A model generated the notes under the pieces. It worked only from the letters and a program-made list of their open reading frames with translations, searched no databases and was not told the origin of the DNA. Source: Alphaproteobacteria bacterium (GTDB lineage Bacteria > Pseudomonadota > Alphaproteobacteria > Paracaedibacterales > CAIULA01). Taken from it: a stretch of DNA of 64,000 nucleotides. Of the stretch, positions 1-7,844 are shown piece by piece. Position 1 is the first letter of the stretch. Each line of letters starts with the position of its first letter. The stretch covers positions 21,240 to 85,239 of the forward strand of contig CANJLN010000003.1 of the NCBI GenBank assembly GCA_947475175.1. Reading direction: 5' to 3'. The translations under genes and the position numbers were made by a program.

Positions 1-1
1 T

Positions 2-784
2 CCGCCCTCAACAATCGCTCTTATAACAAATCATCCCTATCGTTGTTTTGGTCAAGTTGCCTCAATTTTTTATCCCAACACCCAGCTCTTTAACAACATT
101 GCAGAAGAAGCCTTTGCCCATCCAAGAGCCAATATTGGCAAAGATTGCATTATCAGCCCGTTTGCCGTGATTGAAGAGAACGTTATTATTGGAAATAACT
201 GTTCCATAGGGGCGCATACAGTTATTAAAGCAGGGTCCGTTTTGGGAGAGAGATGTTTTATAGAACCTCATGTGACTATTAGTCATGCTCTTATAGGGAA
301 TCAGGTTTACATCAAACCAGGTGCTCGTATTGGCCAGTCAGGTTTCGGCTTTCATATGGATGCTTTGGGTCATTTCGATATTCCGCAATTGGGACTTGTT
401 ATTATAGGTGACAATGTCCATATAGGTGCTAACACCACAATTGATCGTGGAAGTCTTGCTAATACGAAAATTGGCAATGGGGTGCACATCGACAACTTGG
501 TTCAAATCGCCCATAATGTTGAAATAGGCGATAATAGTGTTTTGGTAGCCCAAGTGGGGATTGCAGGCAGTACGAAGTTAGGGAACTTTGTGATTGTAGC
601 AGGGCAAGTAGGAATTGCTGGGCATCTAAATGTTGGTGATGGTGTTAAAATTGCCGCTCAAAGCGGATTGATGCGCGATGTAAAAAAAGGGGAGATAATT
701 GCAGGTTCTCCGGCCATTCCTGTGAGAGATTGGCACAAGCAGACTATTGCTTTGCAAAATTTGATTAAAGGAAAAAAAACATGA
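2..784 (+). CDS. lpxD: UDP-3-O-acylglucosamine N-acyltransferase LpxD, 5' end missing
   Basis: The frame is open to the left edge, so the gene starts outside the window. The visible part is about 260 residues. LpxD adds the N-linked hydroxyacyl chain in lipid A synthesis, in the cytoplasm. The first residues carry an LpxD N-domain-like [14 protein letters not shown] stretch. A long left-handed beta-helix of hexapeptide repeats follows ([24 protein letters not shown]). The FGFH segment followed later by [13 protein letters not shown] fits the LpxD active site, with the His of AHN as the expected catalytic residue. Its stop overlaps the fabZ start by four bases (ATGA), indicating translational coupling in the usual lpxD-fabZ-lpxA order. 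Confidence 0.95.
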   Translation, partial: PPSTIALITNHPYRCFGQVASIFYPNTQLFNNIAEEAFAHPRANIGKDCIISPFAVIEENVIIGNNCSIGAHTVIKAGSVLGERCFIEPHVTISHALIGNQVYIKPGARIGQSGFGFHMDALGHFDIPQLGLVIIGDNVHIGANTTIDRGSLANTKIGNGVHIDNLVQIAHNVEIGDNSVLVAQVGIAGSTKLGNFVIVAGQVGIAGHLNVGDGVKIAAQSGLMRDVKKGEIIAGSPAIPVRDWHKQTIALQNLIKGKKT

Positions 785-1308
785 AGAAGCAGACAAGTGG
801 AGCAAAAATAATTTCGCACGACTTTGAAGCAAACTCGAATAAGAATTTGACGATTGATATTCAAGAAATCATGTGTCTTATCCCTCATCGTTATCCCTTT
901 TTGTTGATTGATCGTATTGAAGATGTTCAAGTAGGGCATAGTGCCATAGGCATTAAAAACGTATCGATGAATGAGTGGTATTTTCAAGGGCACTTTCCTG
1001 ATCGTCCGATTCTGCCTGGTGTGTTAATCATTGAAGCAATGGCGCAGACAGCTGGAGCATTGGTTGTTAAAAGTCTTTTGGTCGAAAAGGGACAGAGTGA
1101 GATCATCACCCAGAATCAAACCAATCTTGTTTATTTTATGTCCATAGAAGAAGCAAAATTCAGAAAGCCGGTTCTTCCAGGTGATGTGCTTAAGTTGAAA
1201 GTCACCAAAGAGAGAAGTCGTGGCAATGTGTGGAAATTTAAAGGTGAAGCATGGGTTGGAGATTCAATGACCGATGAAGCAATTTTCACAGCTATGATTG
1301 CTGAATAG
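781..1308 (+). CDS. fabZ: 3-hydroxyacyl-[acyl-carrier-protein] dehydratase FabZ
   Basis: The product, 175 aa, is a hot-dog fold dehydratase that removes water from beta-hydroxyacyl-ACP in fatty acid elongation. It competes with LpxD/LpxA for hydroxyacyl-ACP. The family signature [12 protein letters not shown] is near residue 35. The catalytic His71 (GHFPDRP) and Glu85 (IIEAMAQ) are intact. An N-terminal extension of about 25 residues precedes the conserved domain, which is slightly longer than typical. The start overlaps the lpxD stop. Confidence 0.96.
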   Translation: MKKQTSGAKIISHDFEANSNKNLTIDIQEIMCLIPHRYPFLLIDRIEDVQVGHSAIGIKNVSMNEWYFQGHFPDRPILPGVLIIEAMAQTAGALVVKSLLVEKGQSEIITQNQTNLVYFMSIEEAKFRKPVLPGDVLKLKVTKERSRGNVWKFKGEAWVGDSMTDEAIFTAMIAE

Positions 1309-1321
1309 GGTACGTTTTTTT

Positions 1322-2143
1322 ATGCTTCAATCTAAAAGTCAAAAAGTTAATTCAGCCTTGATTCATCCGACAGCAATTATCGAAGATGGAGCTGTCATTG
1401 AAGAAGGCGTCATCATAGGTCCTTACAGTTGTGTGGGGCCAAAGGCTGTTATTAAAGCAAATGCACACCTTGTGTCGCATGTATCGATCAGTGGTGATAT
1501 TACCATTGGCGATAGAACTAAAATTTATCCTTTTGCTTCCTTAGGGCACCCTCCTCAGGATTTGAAATATAAAGGAGAGGCTTCAAAAACGATCATCGGT
1601 CAAGATACAACGATTCGGGAATACGTTACTGTTCAGCCAGGAACAGAAGGTCACAGGATGCTAACGCAGGTGGGTGATAACTGTCTTTTAATGGTGGGAT
1701 CTCACGTTGCTCATGATTGCATTGTTGGAAACAATGTCGTTATGGCAAATAATGCCACCTTGGCAGGACATGTTGATATTGGCGATTTTGCTATTATTGG
1801 CGGACTTTCGGCTGTGCAACAATTTGTGCGTATTGGTGCGCACGCTATTATTGGTGGGATGTCAGGCGTTGAAAAGGATGTAATCCCTTACGCGATGGTT
1901 AAGGGAGACCGTGCTTATTTGAATGGGCTTAATTTAATTGGGTTGAAGAGACGTGGTTTTTCATCTGATACCATTCATGAATTAATGGATATCTATCAAA
2001 AGCTATTTGAATGCAATGATCAAACGCCGCTCTCTGAGCGCTTGCAAGCATTACAAAAACATCATTCAGAGGACTTGGCCGTTAAAGAGATGCTTGGTTT
2101 TATTTTTAAGGATTCTAAAAAATCCCTGTGCATGCCGAAGTAG
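1322..2143 (+). CDS. lpxA: UDP-N-acetylglucosamine O-acyltransferase LpxA
   Basis: LpxA performs the first step of lipid A synthesis, the transfer of a hydroxyacyl chain to UDP-GlcNAc. The product is 273 aa from the ATG at 1322. An in-frame TTG lies 24 bases upstream, but the ATG places IHPTAIIEDGAVI near the N-terminus as in the family. Left-handed beta-helix hexapeptides run through residues 15-190. The catalytic His lies in SHVAHDCIVG. A C-terminal helical domain contains the GLNLIGLKRRGF motif. It lies 13 bases after fabZ. The lpxI/lpxB genes that often follow are not present; an MFS gene on the other strand comes next. Confidence 0.95.
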   Translation: MLQSKSQKVNSALIHPTAIIEDGAVIEEGVIIGPYSCVGPKAVIKANAHLVSHVSISGDITIGDRTKIYPFASLGHPPQDLKYKGEASKTIIGQDTTIREYVTVQPGTEGHRMLTQVGDNCLLMVGSHVAHDCIVGNNVVMANNATLAGHVDIGDFAIIGGLSAVQQFVRIGAHAIIGGMSGVEKDVIPYAMVKGDRAYLNGLNLIGLKRRGFSSDTIHELMDIYQKLFECNDQTPLSERLQALQKHHSEDLAVKEMLGFIFKDSKKSLCMPK

Positions 2144-2172
2144 TCGTTAATCATTAATCTATGCTCATCAAG

Positions 2173-3381
2173 TTACACTCGTGTGCTTCGCATCACTTTG
2201 ACCAAATAAGCGGCTGCTAAGATTGTGAATACGGTACCACCCCAAAAAGCACCAACCGCACCACCCATATAATCTGACAAATATCCGGCCAAACTATTGC
2301 CAATCAAAACAGCTGTACCACTTGTTAGATAATAAAGTGCAAAAGCTGTTCCACGCAGATGTGGCAATGTCGTTTCTGCAATAAGCGCTGCTATTAATCC
2401 TTGCGTCATTCCCATGTGAAGGCCCGCCATTAACATACCAACGAAAATACCAGCTGGTTGGTGAATGCTGATAATAACAAGATTCGTCAGTGTTAAAACA
2501 AGGATGCCCGCTAACAACATTTTCTGGCGATTATAACGATCCGCCATTTTTCCAACTGGTAAAGAAATGCCTGCATTCACGATGTCATAACCAACCATCA
2601 ACAAAGGCAACATATGGATTGACCATCCTAAATCTTTGGCCCTTAGAGTTAAAAATGCTTCGCTAAAGCGCGCCAACATCAATAGAAATGACACCCCTAA
2701 TAAATTCCAGAAAATTGGCGGTAAATACCTGGCGTCTCGCCAATGCCAAGGACGTTGTTTTATGTCGCTTTCTTCAACGGGTGGTTTTACAACAAAAACC
2801 AATACAAGAAAAGCGATTGCTGCTGGAATGACGGACAGCCAAAATACCAACCGATAATTATGAGAGGAAAGATGCATAATGGTTGCGGCAATAGCACCAC
2901 CAAAGACAGCTCCTAGGGTGTACAGCATGTAACGAATACCGTAGCTTGCTCCTTCTTTGTGCTGAGGAGATAGATCGGCAATCAAAGCATCTGTTGGTGC
3001 TGAACGGACGCCTTTGCTAAAACGATCAATGGAACGTGCTATGAAAATCCAGCTAATAGAAGTTGCCATGGCAAACATAGATTTGACGATAATGCTTGCA
3101 AATGTCCCAACCATAATCAGTGGCTTTCGAGTGCGCCAATAGTCGCTTAGAACACCTGAAAATACTTTGGCCAAAAAAGCTAAAAAAATCGCTACGCCTT
3201 CAATCATTCCAAGTTTGGTTTTAGAGGCTCCTAACTCTTCTGTTAAAAAAGTGGGGAGCAAGGTAAACACCATGACGGTTGCCGTGCTCCAGAAAAAGCT
3301 CATCCAAGCAATTCCCCAAAGGCTGCGATTCTTAGCCGAATCAGATGACATAGACAGAAAAGATTTTATTTTCACAAACAC
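2173..3381 (-). CDS. MFS transporter
   Basis: The product is a 402-residue, 12-TM-type major facilitator protein of the inner membrane. A typical MFS loop 2-3 motif (SGVLSDYWRTRKP) follows the second hydrophobic segment, and a repeat of it (GKMADRYNRQKM) lies in the second half. These are the two pseudo-symmetric halves expected for MFS. Phrases such as DRFSKGVRSAPTDALIAD resemble the YfkF/tetracycline-efflux-like branch of MFS proteins. The substrate cannot be inferred. It is a single gene, convergent with lpxA and divergent from the hydrolase at 3451. An internal Met at residue 11 is an alternative start. Confidence 0.85.
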   Translation of the reverse strand: MFVKIKSFLSMSSDSAKNRSLWGIAWMSFFWSTATVMVFTLLPTFLTEELGASKTKLGMIEGVAIFLAFLAKVFSGVLSDYWRTRKPLIMVGTFASIIVKSMFAMATSISWIFIARSIDRFSKGVRSAPTDALIADLSPQHKEGASYGIRYMLYTLGAVFGGAIAATIMHLSSHNYRLVFWLSVIPAAIAFLVLVFVVKPPVEESDIKQRPWHWRDARYLPPIFWNLLGVSFLLMLARFSEAFLTLRAKDLGWSIHMLPLLMVGYDIVNAGISLPVGKMADRYNRQKMLLAGILVLTLTNLVIISIHQPAGIFVGMLMAGLHMGMTQGLIAALIAETTLPHLRGTAFALYYLTSGTAVLIGNSLAGYLSDYMGGAVGAFWGGTVFTILAAAYLVKVMRSTRV

Positions 3382-3450
3382 TTCTCAAGCATAGAGCTTT
3401 TTACATTTATAGCTTAATCTAGGATAAAACACCTAAAAGAGCAAAACATA

Positions 3451-4344
3451 ATGACTGAAAAGTTTATTGACCATAAGGATTTAAAGCTGTGGACTGAATC
3501 TTTTGGAAACCCATCCCACCCTTTTGTAATTCTAATCCCAGGGGCAGCTGCTCAAGGGGTGCAGTGGTCAAAGGATTTTTGTCTGCTGCTTTCACAAAAG
3601 GGTTATTGTATCGTTCGTTTTGACCCCAGAGACACTGGTCTTTCGACGTGCATTGATTTCAGCAAAACCCCTTACAAAATGAGCGATATGGCAGATGATG
3701 TTCTGGCTATTATGGATGCATATGGTATTTCCTCAGCGCATTTAGCCGGCACTTCGATGGGGGGTTATATTGCACAGATTTTAAGCATTGATCATCCTGA
3801 TCGTGTCAAAACCCTCACGCTTTTTATGTCGACGATGGATTTCACACCGCAAGTGTATTCTTTTATGGGAATAAGCACGGCTCTTTTAAACCTTCCTGGG
3901 CCAAACCCAGAAGCGTTAAATGAATTGAAGAATCTATTGACAGGAGCGGATCTGAATAAACGCGATGAATGGATGGCCAAAGGCTTAGAAACAATTCGTG
4001 TTTTTAACGGCAAGAAAGCTCTCTTTGATGAGGAAGAATGGAAGAGTCAGCTGGAGCTGGTTTACAGTCGTATGGATACCTCGAGGTCCGTTCAGGTTCC
4101 TCATAATCATGCTCTAGCCAGCGGTTTTGGCCCAACCCGTTTCGAAGTTGAAAAGATTTCATGTCCCACATTAATCATCCATGGTGCTCATGATCCCATT
4201 ATCCCTGTTATGCACGCCCATGCGACAGCTGCCGCTATTGCGCATTCCGAGAAACTTATCATCGATGATATGGGACACGCCCGGCCAAAAATATATGATC
4301 AACTGATTGCGGATAGGCTAGGGGAGTTTTGGGGAATAGCTTAA
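3451..4344 (+). CDS. alpha/beta hydrolase
   Basis: The product, 297 aa, is a cytoplasmic-type alpha/beta-hydrolase fold protein without a signal peptide. The oxyanion region is LIPGAAAQG, and the nucleophile elbow GTSMGG puts the catalytic Ser at residue 102. The acid is in HGAHDPIIP and the catalytic His in MGHARP. The sequence style is that of the RdmC-like methylesterase or epoxide-hydrolase-like groups, so the reaction is not defined. Its 3' end overlaps the phenylalanine hydroxylase gene by 27 bases tail to tail. Confidence 0.85.
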   Translation: MTEKFIDHKDLKLWTESFGNPSHPFVILIPGAAAQGVQWSKDFCLLLSQKGYCIVRFDPRDTGLSTCIDFSKTPYKMSDMADDVLAIMDAYGISSAHLAGTSMGGYIAQILSIDHPDRVKTLTLFMSTMDFTPQVYSFMGISTALLNLPGPNPEALNELKNLLTGADLNKRDEWMAKGLETIRVFNGKKALFDEEEWKSQLELVYSRMDTSRSVQVPHNHALASGFGPTRFEVEKISCPTLIIHGAHDPIIPVMHAHATAAAIAHSEKLIIDDMGHARPKIYDQLIADRLGEFWGIA

Positions 4345-5127
4345 ATCCTCTTCCAACACTTGCTCTGGCGTAAAATCGGGAAGTTCTTTTAATTCTTCGT
4401 ATATTCCCATCAGATTCTGGGTTGTTGCTGTTATCAAATCTTCAAAATTTGAAACAACAAAATAAGTTTCTTGAAAATCATCGATGCGGTAATTGGTGCG
4501 CATGACACGTTTTAGATCAAACCACAGGCGATTTGGAGTTGGATCCTCTAGGCAATATTTTGATTCTGCAGCTGACGAAACAATCCCTGATCCATAAGTG
4601 CGAAGCCCATCCGGTGTTTCAATCAAACCAAACTCAACCGTGTACCAGTAAAGTCTTGCCAGATAATGGAGACTGTTTTCACCTAAAGCTTTGAGACCTG
4701 CTTTGCCGTAAGATTCCATGTAATTAGCAAAAACGGGTTGGATAAGGAGAGGGATATGACCGTAAATATCATGAAAAATGTCAGGTTCTTGCAAGTAATC
4801 CATCTGATCAACACGACGAATAAAGCAGGTTGATGGAAAACAACGATTGGCCAATAACGTAAAAAAGATATCATCAGGAACCAGACTTGGAACTGCGACA
4901 ACTTTCCAGCCAGTTGTTCTCATTAAAATTTCGTTTAAGTCTTCGAATTTTGGAATTTGATCGGGGACTACCTCTAGATGATCAACGCCATACAAGAATT
5001 CTGGCACAGCGCGTTTTTGCAAAATGTCATGCTGACGCTCAAAGAGCGTTTTCCATATACCATGTTCTTGTTCTGTATAAGCAGACCAGTTTTGATCGAT
5101 GATATAATCTCGAATACGATGTTCCAT
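4318..5127 (-). CDS. phhA: phenylalanine-4-hydroxylase (aromatic amino acid hydroxylase)
   Basis: The product (269 aa) is the bacterial monomeric form of the iron- and pterin-dependent hydroxylase that makes tyrosine from phenylalanine. The iron ligands are visible as His119 and His124 in FHDIYGHIPLL and Glu165 in WYTVEFGLIE. The family signature TYGSGIVSS follows. The length matches bacterial enzymes. No pterin recycling gene (phhB) is adjacent. The promoter region is 5128-5243, upstream of tRNA-Leu. Confidence 0.95.
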   Translation of the reverse strand: MEHRIRDYIIDQNWSAYTEQEHGIWKTLFERQHDILQKRAVPEFLYGVDHLEVVPDQIPKFEDLNEILMRTTGWKVVAVPSLVPDDIFFTLLANRCFPSTCFIRRVDQMDYLQEPDIFHDIYGHIPLLIQPVFANYMESYGKAGLKALGENSLHYLARLYWYTVEFGLIETPDGLRTYGSGIVSSAAESKYCLEDPTPNRLWFDLKRVMRTNYRIDDFQETYFVVSNFEDLITATTQNLMGIYEELKELPDFTPEQVLEEDLSYSPKLP

Positions 5128-5243
5128 TGAAACCTACGCCTTTAAAGAAAATACTTCCTTCTCACCATTATCTCACGAAGATAGTTAAAATTGCTTTAAA
5201 ATGCTTGACCAGGTCAAACAAAATCGCTTACCAATAATACAGA

Positions 5244-5330
5244 GCCTGCTTGGTGGAATTTGGTAGACACAACAGACTTAAAATCTGTCGCCCTTCGGGC
5301 GTGCCGGTTCGAGTCCGGCAGCGGGCACCA
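5244..5330 (+). tRNA. tRNA-Leu(TAA)
   Basis: The 87-nt sequence folds as a class II tRNA. The 7-bp acceptor GCCTGCT pairs with AGCGGGC, including one G-T pair. The anticodon loop CTTAAAA gives anticodon TAA. A short variable arm contains GCCCTTCGGGC. The T-arm has GGTTCGAGTCC, and CCA is encoded. Confidence 0.96.
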
Positions 5331-5350
5331 CCTTTTAGGTGGTGGCCCTT
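5326..5350 (+). terminator. hairpin after tRNA-Leu, probable terminator/processing stem
   Basis: CACCACC and GGTGGTG form a 7-bp stem around TTTTA directly at the CCA end, extended by GGGC/GCCC with a bulge. The T tract after it is weak (CCCTTAT). It also lies just beyond the 3' end of the SIMPL gene on the other strand. Confidence 0.4.
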
Positions 5351-5360
5351 ATACTGAGGC

Positions 5361-6098
5361 TTATTTTTTCAAACTGAATGTGATCGTGCTTACCACACGA
5401 ATCTTTTTCTCTAAGCTTCTTATTTCATTGTAGTCATGCTGATCACCGTAATTGTCTTTGCCAAGGATGCTAAATACCCCCTGATTGGCAGATCGAATAG
5501 GGCCGACCCTGGAACCTGAATCATTAGCAAATTGTAAAGCAGATTGACGAGCGGTTCTTGTTGCTTCTCCTATCATTTCTGGACGAAGCTCTATAAATTT
5601 CGTGTAGTGATAGCTTGGATCACCCGAGATAACGACTCCCTTTTTAATCAAAACACCTAATTCACCAGTTGATTTTTTGACATGATCAACTTTGTTTGTT
5701 CTAAGAGTCACGGAGCCTTCTATAACGTAACGATTCTGAACTTCTTTTTGATCTCCCCACTCTCTGGCAAGTTTATCGGATACGCTTGAGGTAGCTGGTT
5801 TAATCTCCTCATCTTCAAAACCTTGCGATTTAAGGAATTCAAGGACAGCTTGTTTATCAGTCACCATCTTTTGGTCGAGTATAGCCAAATCATTACCGCT
5901 TGACTTGAAATTCAAGGTCCATACAGCGAGATCAGACTTGACTTCACGCTCTGACAATCCCTTGACAACAACAGTTCTGTCGTGTGTTTTGAATCTTTCA
6001 ATAGCGCGTCCGATAAAATATCCACCGATTCCAGGGCCAGTGGCAATTGCTAAACCACAAGCAATAACTGTCAAACTTAAGCGTGTTTTGTTGTTCAT
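5361..6098 (-). CDS. SIMPL-domain (DUF541) protein
   Basis: The product is 245 aa. An N-terminal hydrophobic segment (LSLTVIACGLAIATG, residues 8-30) looks like a signal anchor or uncleaved signal peptide. A SIMPL-type domain follows. It opens with VVVKGLSEREVKSDLAVW and has the characteristic long middle helix (VLEFLKSQGFEDEEI) and a late ARQSALQFANDSG segment. SIMPL proteins are periplasmic or membrane-anchored and functionally poorly defined; some bacterial members are linked to stress or outer-membrane homeostasis. It is a single gene. Confidence 0.8.
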   Translation of the reverse strand: MNNKTRLSLTVIACGLAIATGPGIGGYFIGRAIERFKTHDRTVVVKGLSEREVKSDLAVWTLNFKSSGNDLAILDQKMVTDKQAVLEFLKSQGFEDEEIKPATSSVSDKLAREWGDQKEVQNRYVIEGSVTLRTNKVDHVKKSTGELGVLIKKGVVISGDPSYHYTKFIELRPEMIGEATRTARQSALQFANDSGSRVGPIRSANQGVFSILGKDNYGDQHDYNEIRSLEKKIRVVSTITFSLKK

Positions 6099-6231
6099 AA
6101 TAATAGGGTCGCCTTTATAGATAACATATTATCTTGATCATATCCTTAAGAGCGATCGAATGGTAAGAGAGTATTTTAATTTTTACTTGCAGAATGGAAA
6201 ATAAATGTTAGATAGTTGGGTGGGATGTGAA

Positions 6232-6259
6232 GATCCTCGGAACAAGTCCGAGGATGACA
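6232..6259. repeat. palindromic repeat family A, copy 1
   Basis: The arms GATCCTCGG and CCGAGGATG surround an AACAAGT loop, followed by GACA. This copy faces copy 2 across 70 bases. Both lie upstream of the phosphomannomutase gene. Confidence 0.9.
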
Positions 6260-6329
6260 ATGTAGGGGCTGAAAATCACACATTGTACAAAATATGCAGA
6301 ATAAAACTGCTGTCCTCGGACAGCAACAC

Positions 6330-6357
6330 TGTCATCCTCGGACTTGTTCCGAGGATC
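6330..6357. repeat. palindromic repeat family A, copy 2
   Basis: This is the reverse complement of copy 1, ending 24 bases before the GTG start of the next gene. A small extra hairpin built from CTGTCCTCGGACAG lies at 6310-6323 between the two copies. Confidence 0.9.
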
Positions 6358-6381
6358 TGAAATTAAACTTAGGAACCAAAC

Positions 6382-7743
6382 GTGCACACATTTAATCCTC
6401 AAATCTTACGCGAATATGATATTCGTGGCACTTTTGGTGATAGCTTAAATGTTGAAGATGCTCTTTCCTTAGGTCTCCGTTTTGCTTACATGATGAGATC
6501 GCAAAATTTTAAAACAGTTAGTGTTGCTCGTGATGGTCGCCTAAGCTCGCCTGCTTTAATAAGCGCGCTTATTGACGGTCTTACTCAAGGTGGTATTGAT
6601 GTGATTGATGTTGGTTTGGGGCCAACACCCATGCTTTATTATTCTATTAAACACTTAAAAACAGATGCGGGCATTATGGTGACGGGGTCGCATAACCCAA
6701 GTCAGGATAATGGTTTTAAAATGGCTTTAACCCATAGACCTTTTTTTGGAAAAGATATTCAAGCCTTGGCAATTACACCAGAGGAAGTTGCTCCTGTAAG
6801 AGGCACAGTTCAGCAAGTTAGTGTTCAAAATGATTACATAGAAAGACTTCTACAAGATTACAGGCCTGGAAACCGCCGCTTAAAAATAGCGTTTGATCCA
6901 GGCAATGGCGCTGCAGGTCATGTTGTTGAGGTACTCGCACAGTTGGGGCGACTAAATATCGATTGTTATACTATTAATACAAAAATCGATGGCACGTTCC
7001 CAGCTCATCACCCAGATCCAACGGTCGCCGAAAATTTAGAACAGCTCATTGATTTAGTACGAAAAGAAAACTGTGACGCTGGTATTGCATTTGATGGTGA
7101 TGCAGATCGCATCGGTGTTGTTGATTCCAAAGGACGTATTCTTTGGGGGGATCAGCTAATGGTTTTGTGGTCGCGTGATGTTTTAAAACGTCATCCAGGA
7201 GCAACCATTATTGCAGACGTCAAGGCCAGTCAGGTTTTGTTTGATGACATCGCAAACCATGGTGGTCATGCTATTATGGCACGAACGGGGCACTCTCTTA
7301 TCAAGTCAAAAATAGCAGAAACAGGTGCCCTTTTAGCCGGTGAGATGAGCGGTCATATCTTTTTCGCCGATACCTATTATGGTTACGATGATGCGTTATA
7401 TGCGGCGATTCGTTTATTAAATATCTTGCATGATAGCGTTTTTTCTTTGGCGGATCTTTTTGATCAAATTCCAAAACGTATTAATACCCCTGAAATTCGT
7501 ATCCCTTGCACAGATGAGCGTAAATTCCAAATCGTTGAAGAAATAAAAGGTAAGCTTCGCCAAAGTGATGTCAAACTGAATGATATTGATGGAGTCCGTG
7601 TCACAACGGATGATGGATGGTGGTTGCTTCGTGCGTCCAATACCCAAGCTATCCTTGTTGCCAGGTGTGAATCGGACACACATGAGGGGCTTTCAAGGCT
7701 TCAGGCGCAGCTTGAGGAATACCTAGAGCCGTTTAGAGAGTAA
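6382..7743 (+). CDS. phosphomannomutase/phosphoglucomutase
   Basis: The product, 453 aa, is a member of the alpha-D-phosphohexomutase family (AlgC/ManB/PgmG type). It interconverts hexose 6- and 1-phosphates for LPS and sugar-nucleotide synthesis. Residue 10 onward reads REYDIRGTFG. The phosphoserine loop TGSHNPSQDNG has Ser103. The Mg site FDGDADR has Asp238/240/242. The sugar-binding loop GEMSGH and the C-terminal phosphate-binding RASNTQ are present. The start is a GTG, supported by AGGAA six bases upstream. Mannose versus glucose preference cannot be read from the sequence. Confidence 0.93.
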   Translation: MHTFNPQILREYDIRGTFGDSLNVEDALSLGLRFAYMMRSQNFKTVSVARDGRLSSPALISALIDGLTQGGIDVIDVGLGPTPMLYYSIKHLKTDAGIMVTGSHNPSQDNGFKMALTHRPFFGKDIQALAITPEEVAPVRGTVQQVSVQNDYIERLLQDYRPGNRRLKIAFDPGNGAAGHVVEVLAQLGRLNIDCYTINTKIDGTFPAHHPDPTVAENLEQLIDLVRKENCDAGIAFDGDADRIGVVDSKGRILWGDQLMVLWSRDVLKRHPGATIIADVKASQVLFDDIANHGGHAIMARTGHSLIKSKIAETGALLAGEMSGHIFFADTYYGYDDALYAAIRLLNILHDSVFSLADLFDQIPKRINTPEIRIPCTDERKFQIVEEIKGKLRQSDVKLNDIDGVRVTTDDGWWLLRASNTQAILVARCESDTHEGLSRLQAQLEEYLEPFRE

Positions 7744-7844
7744 TGAAGTCGAATCTAATTGGGCATATTCTTTATTTGTGCTATAGAATAAGATAATGAA
7801 TAAAGAACAACCTAACTAAATCCAAATCATTTACAGTTTTTTTG

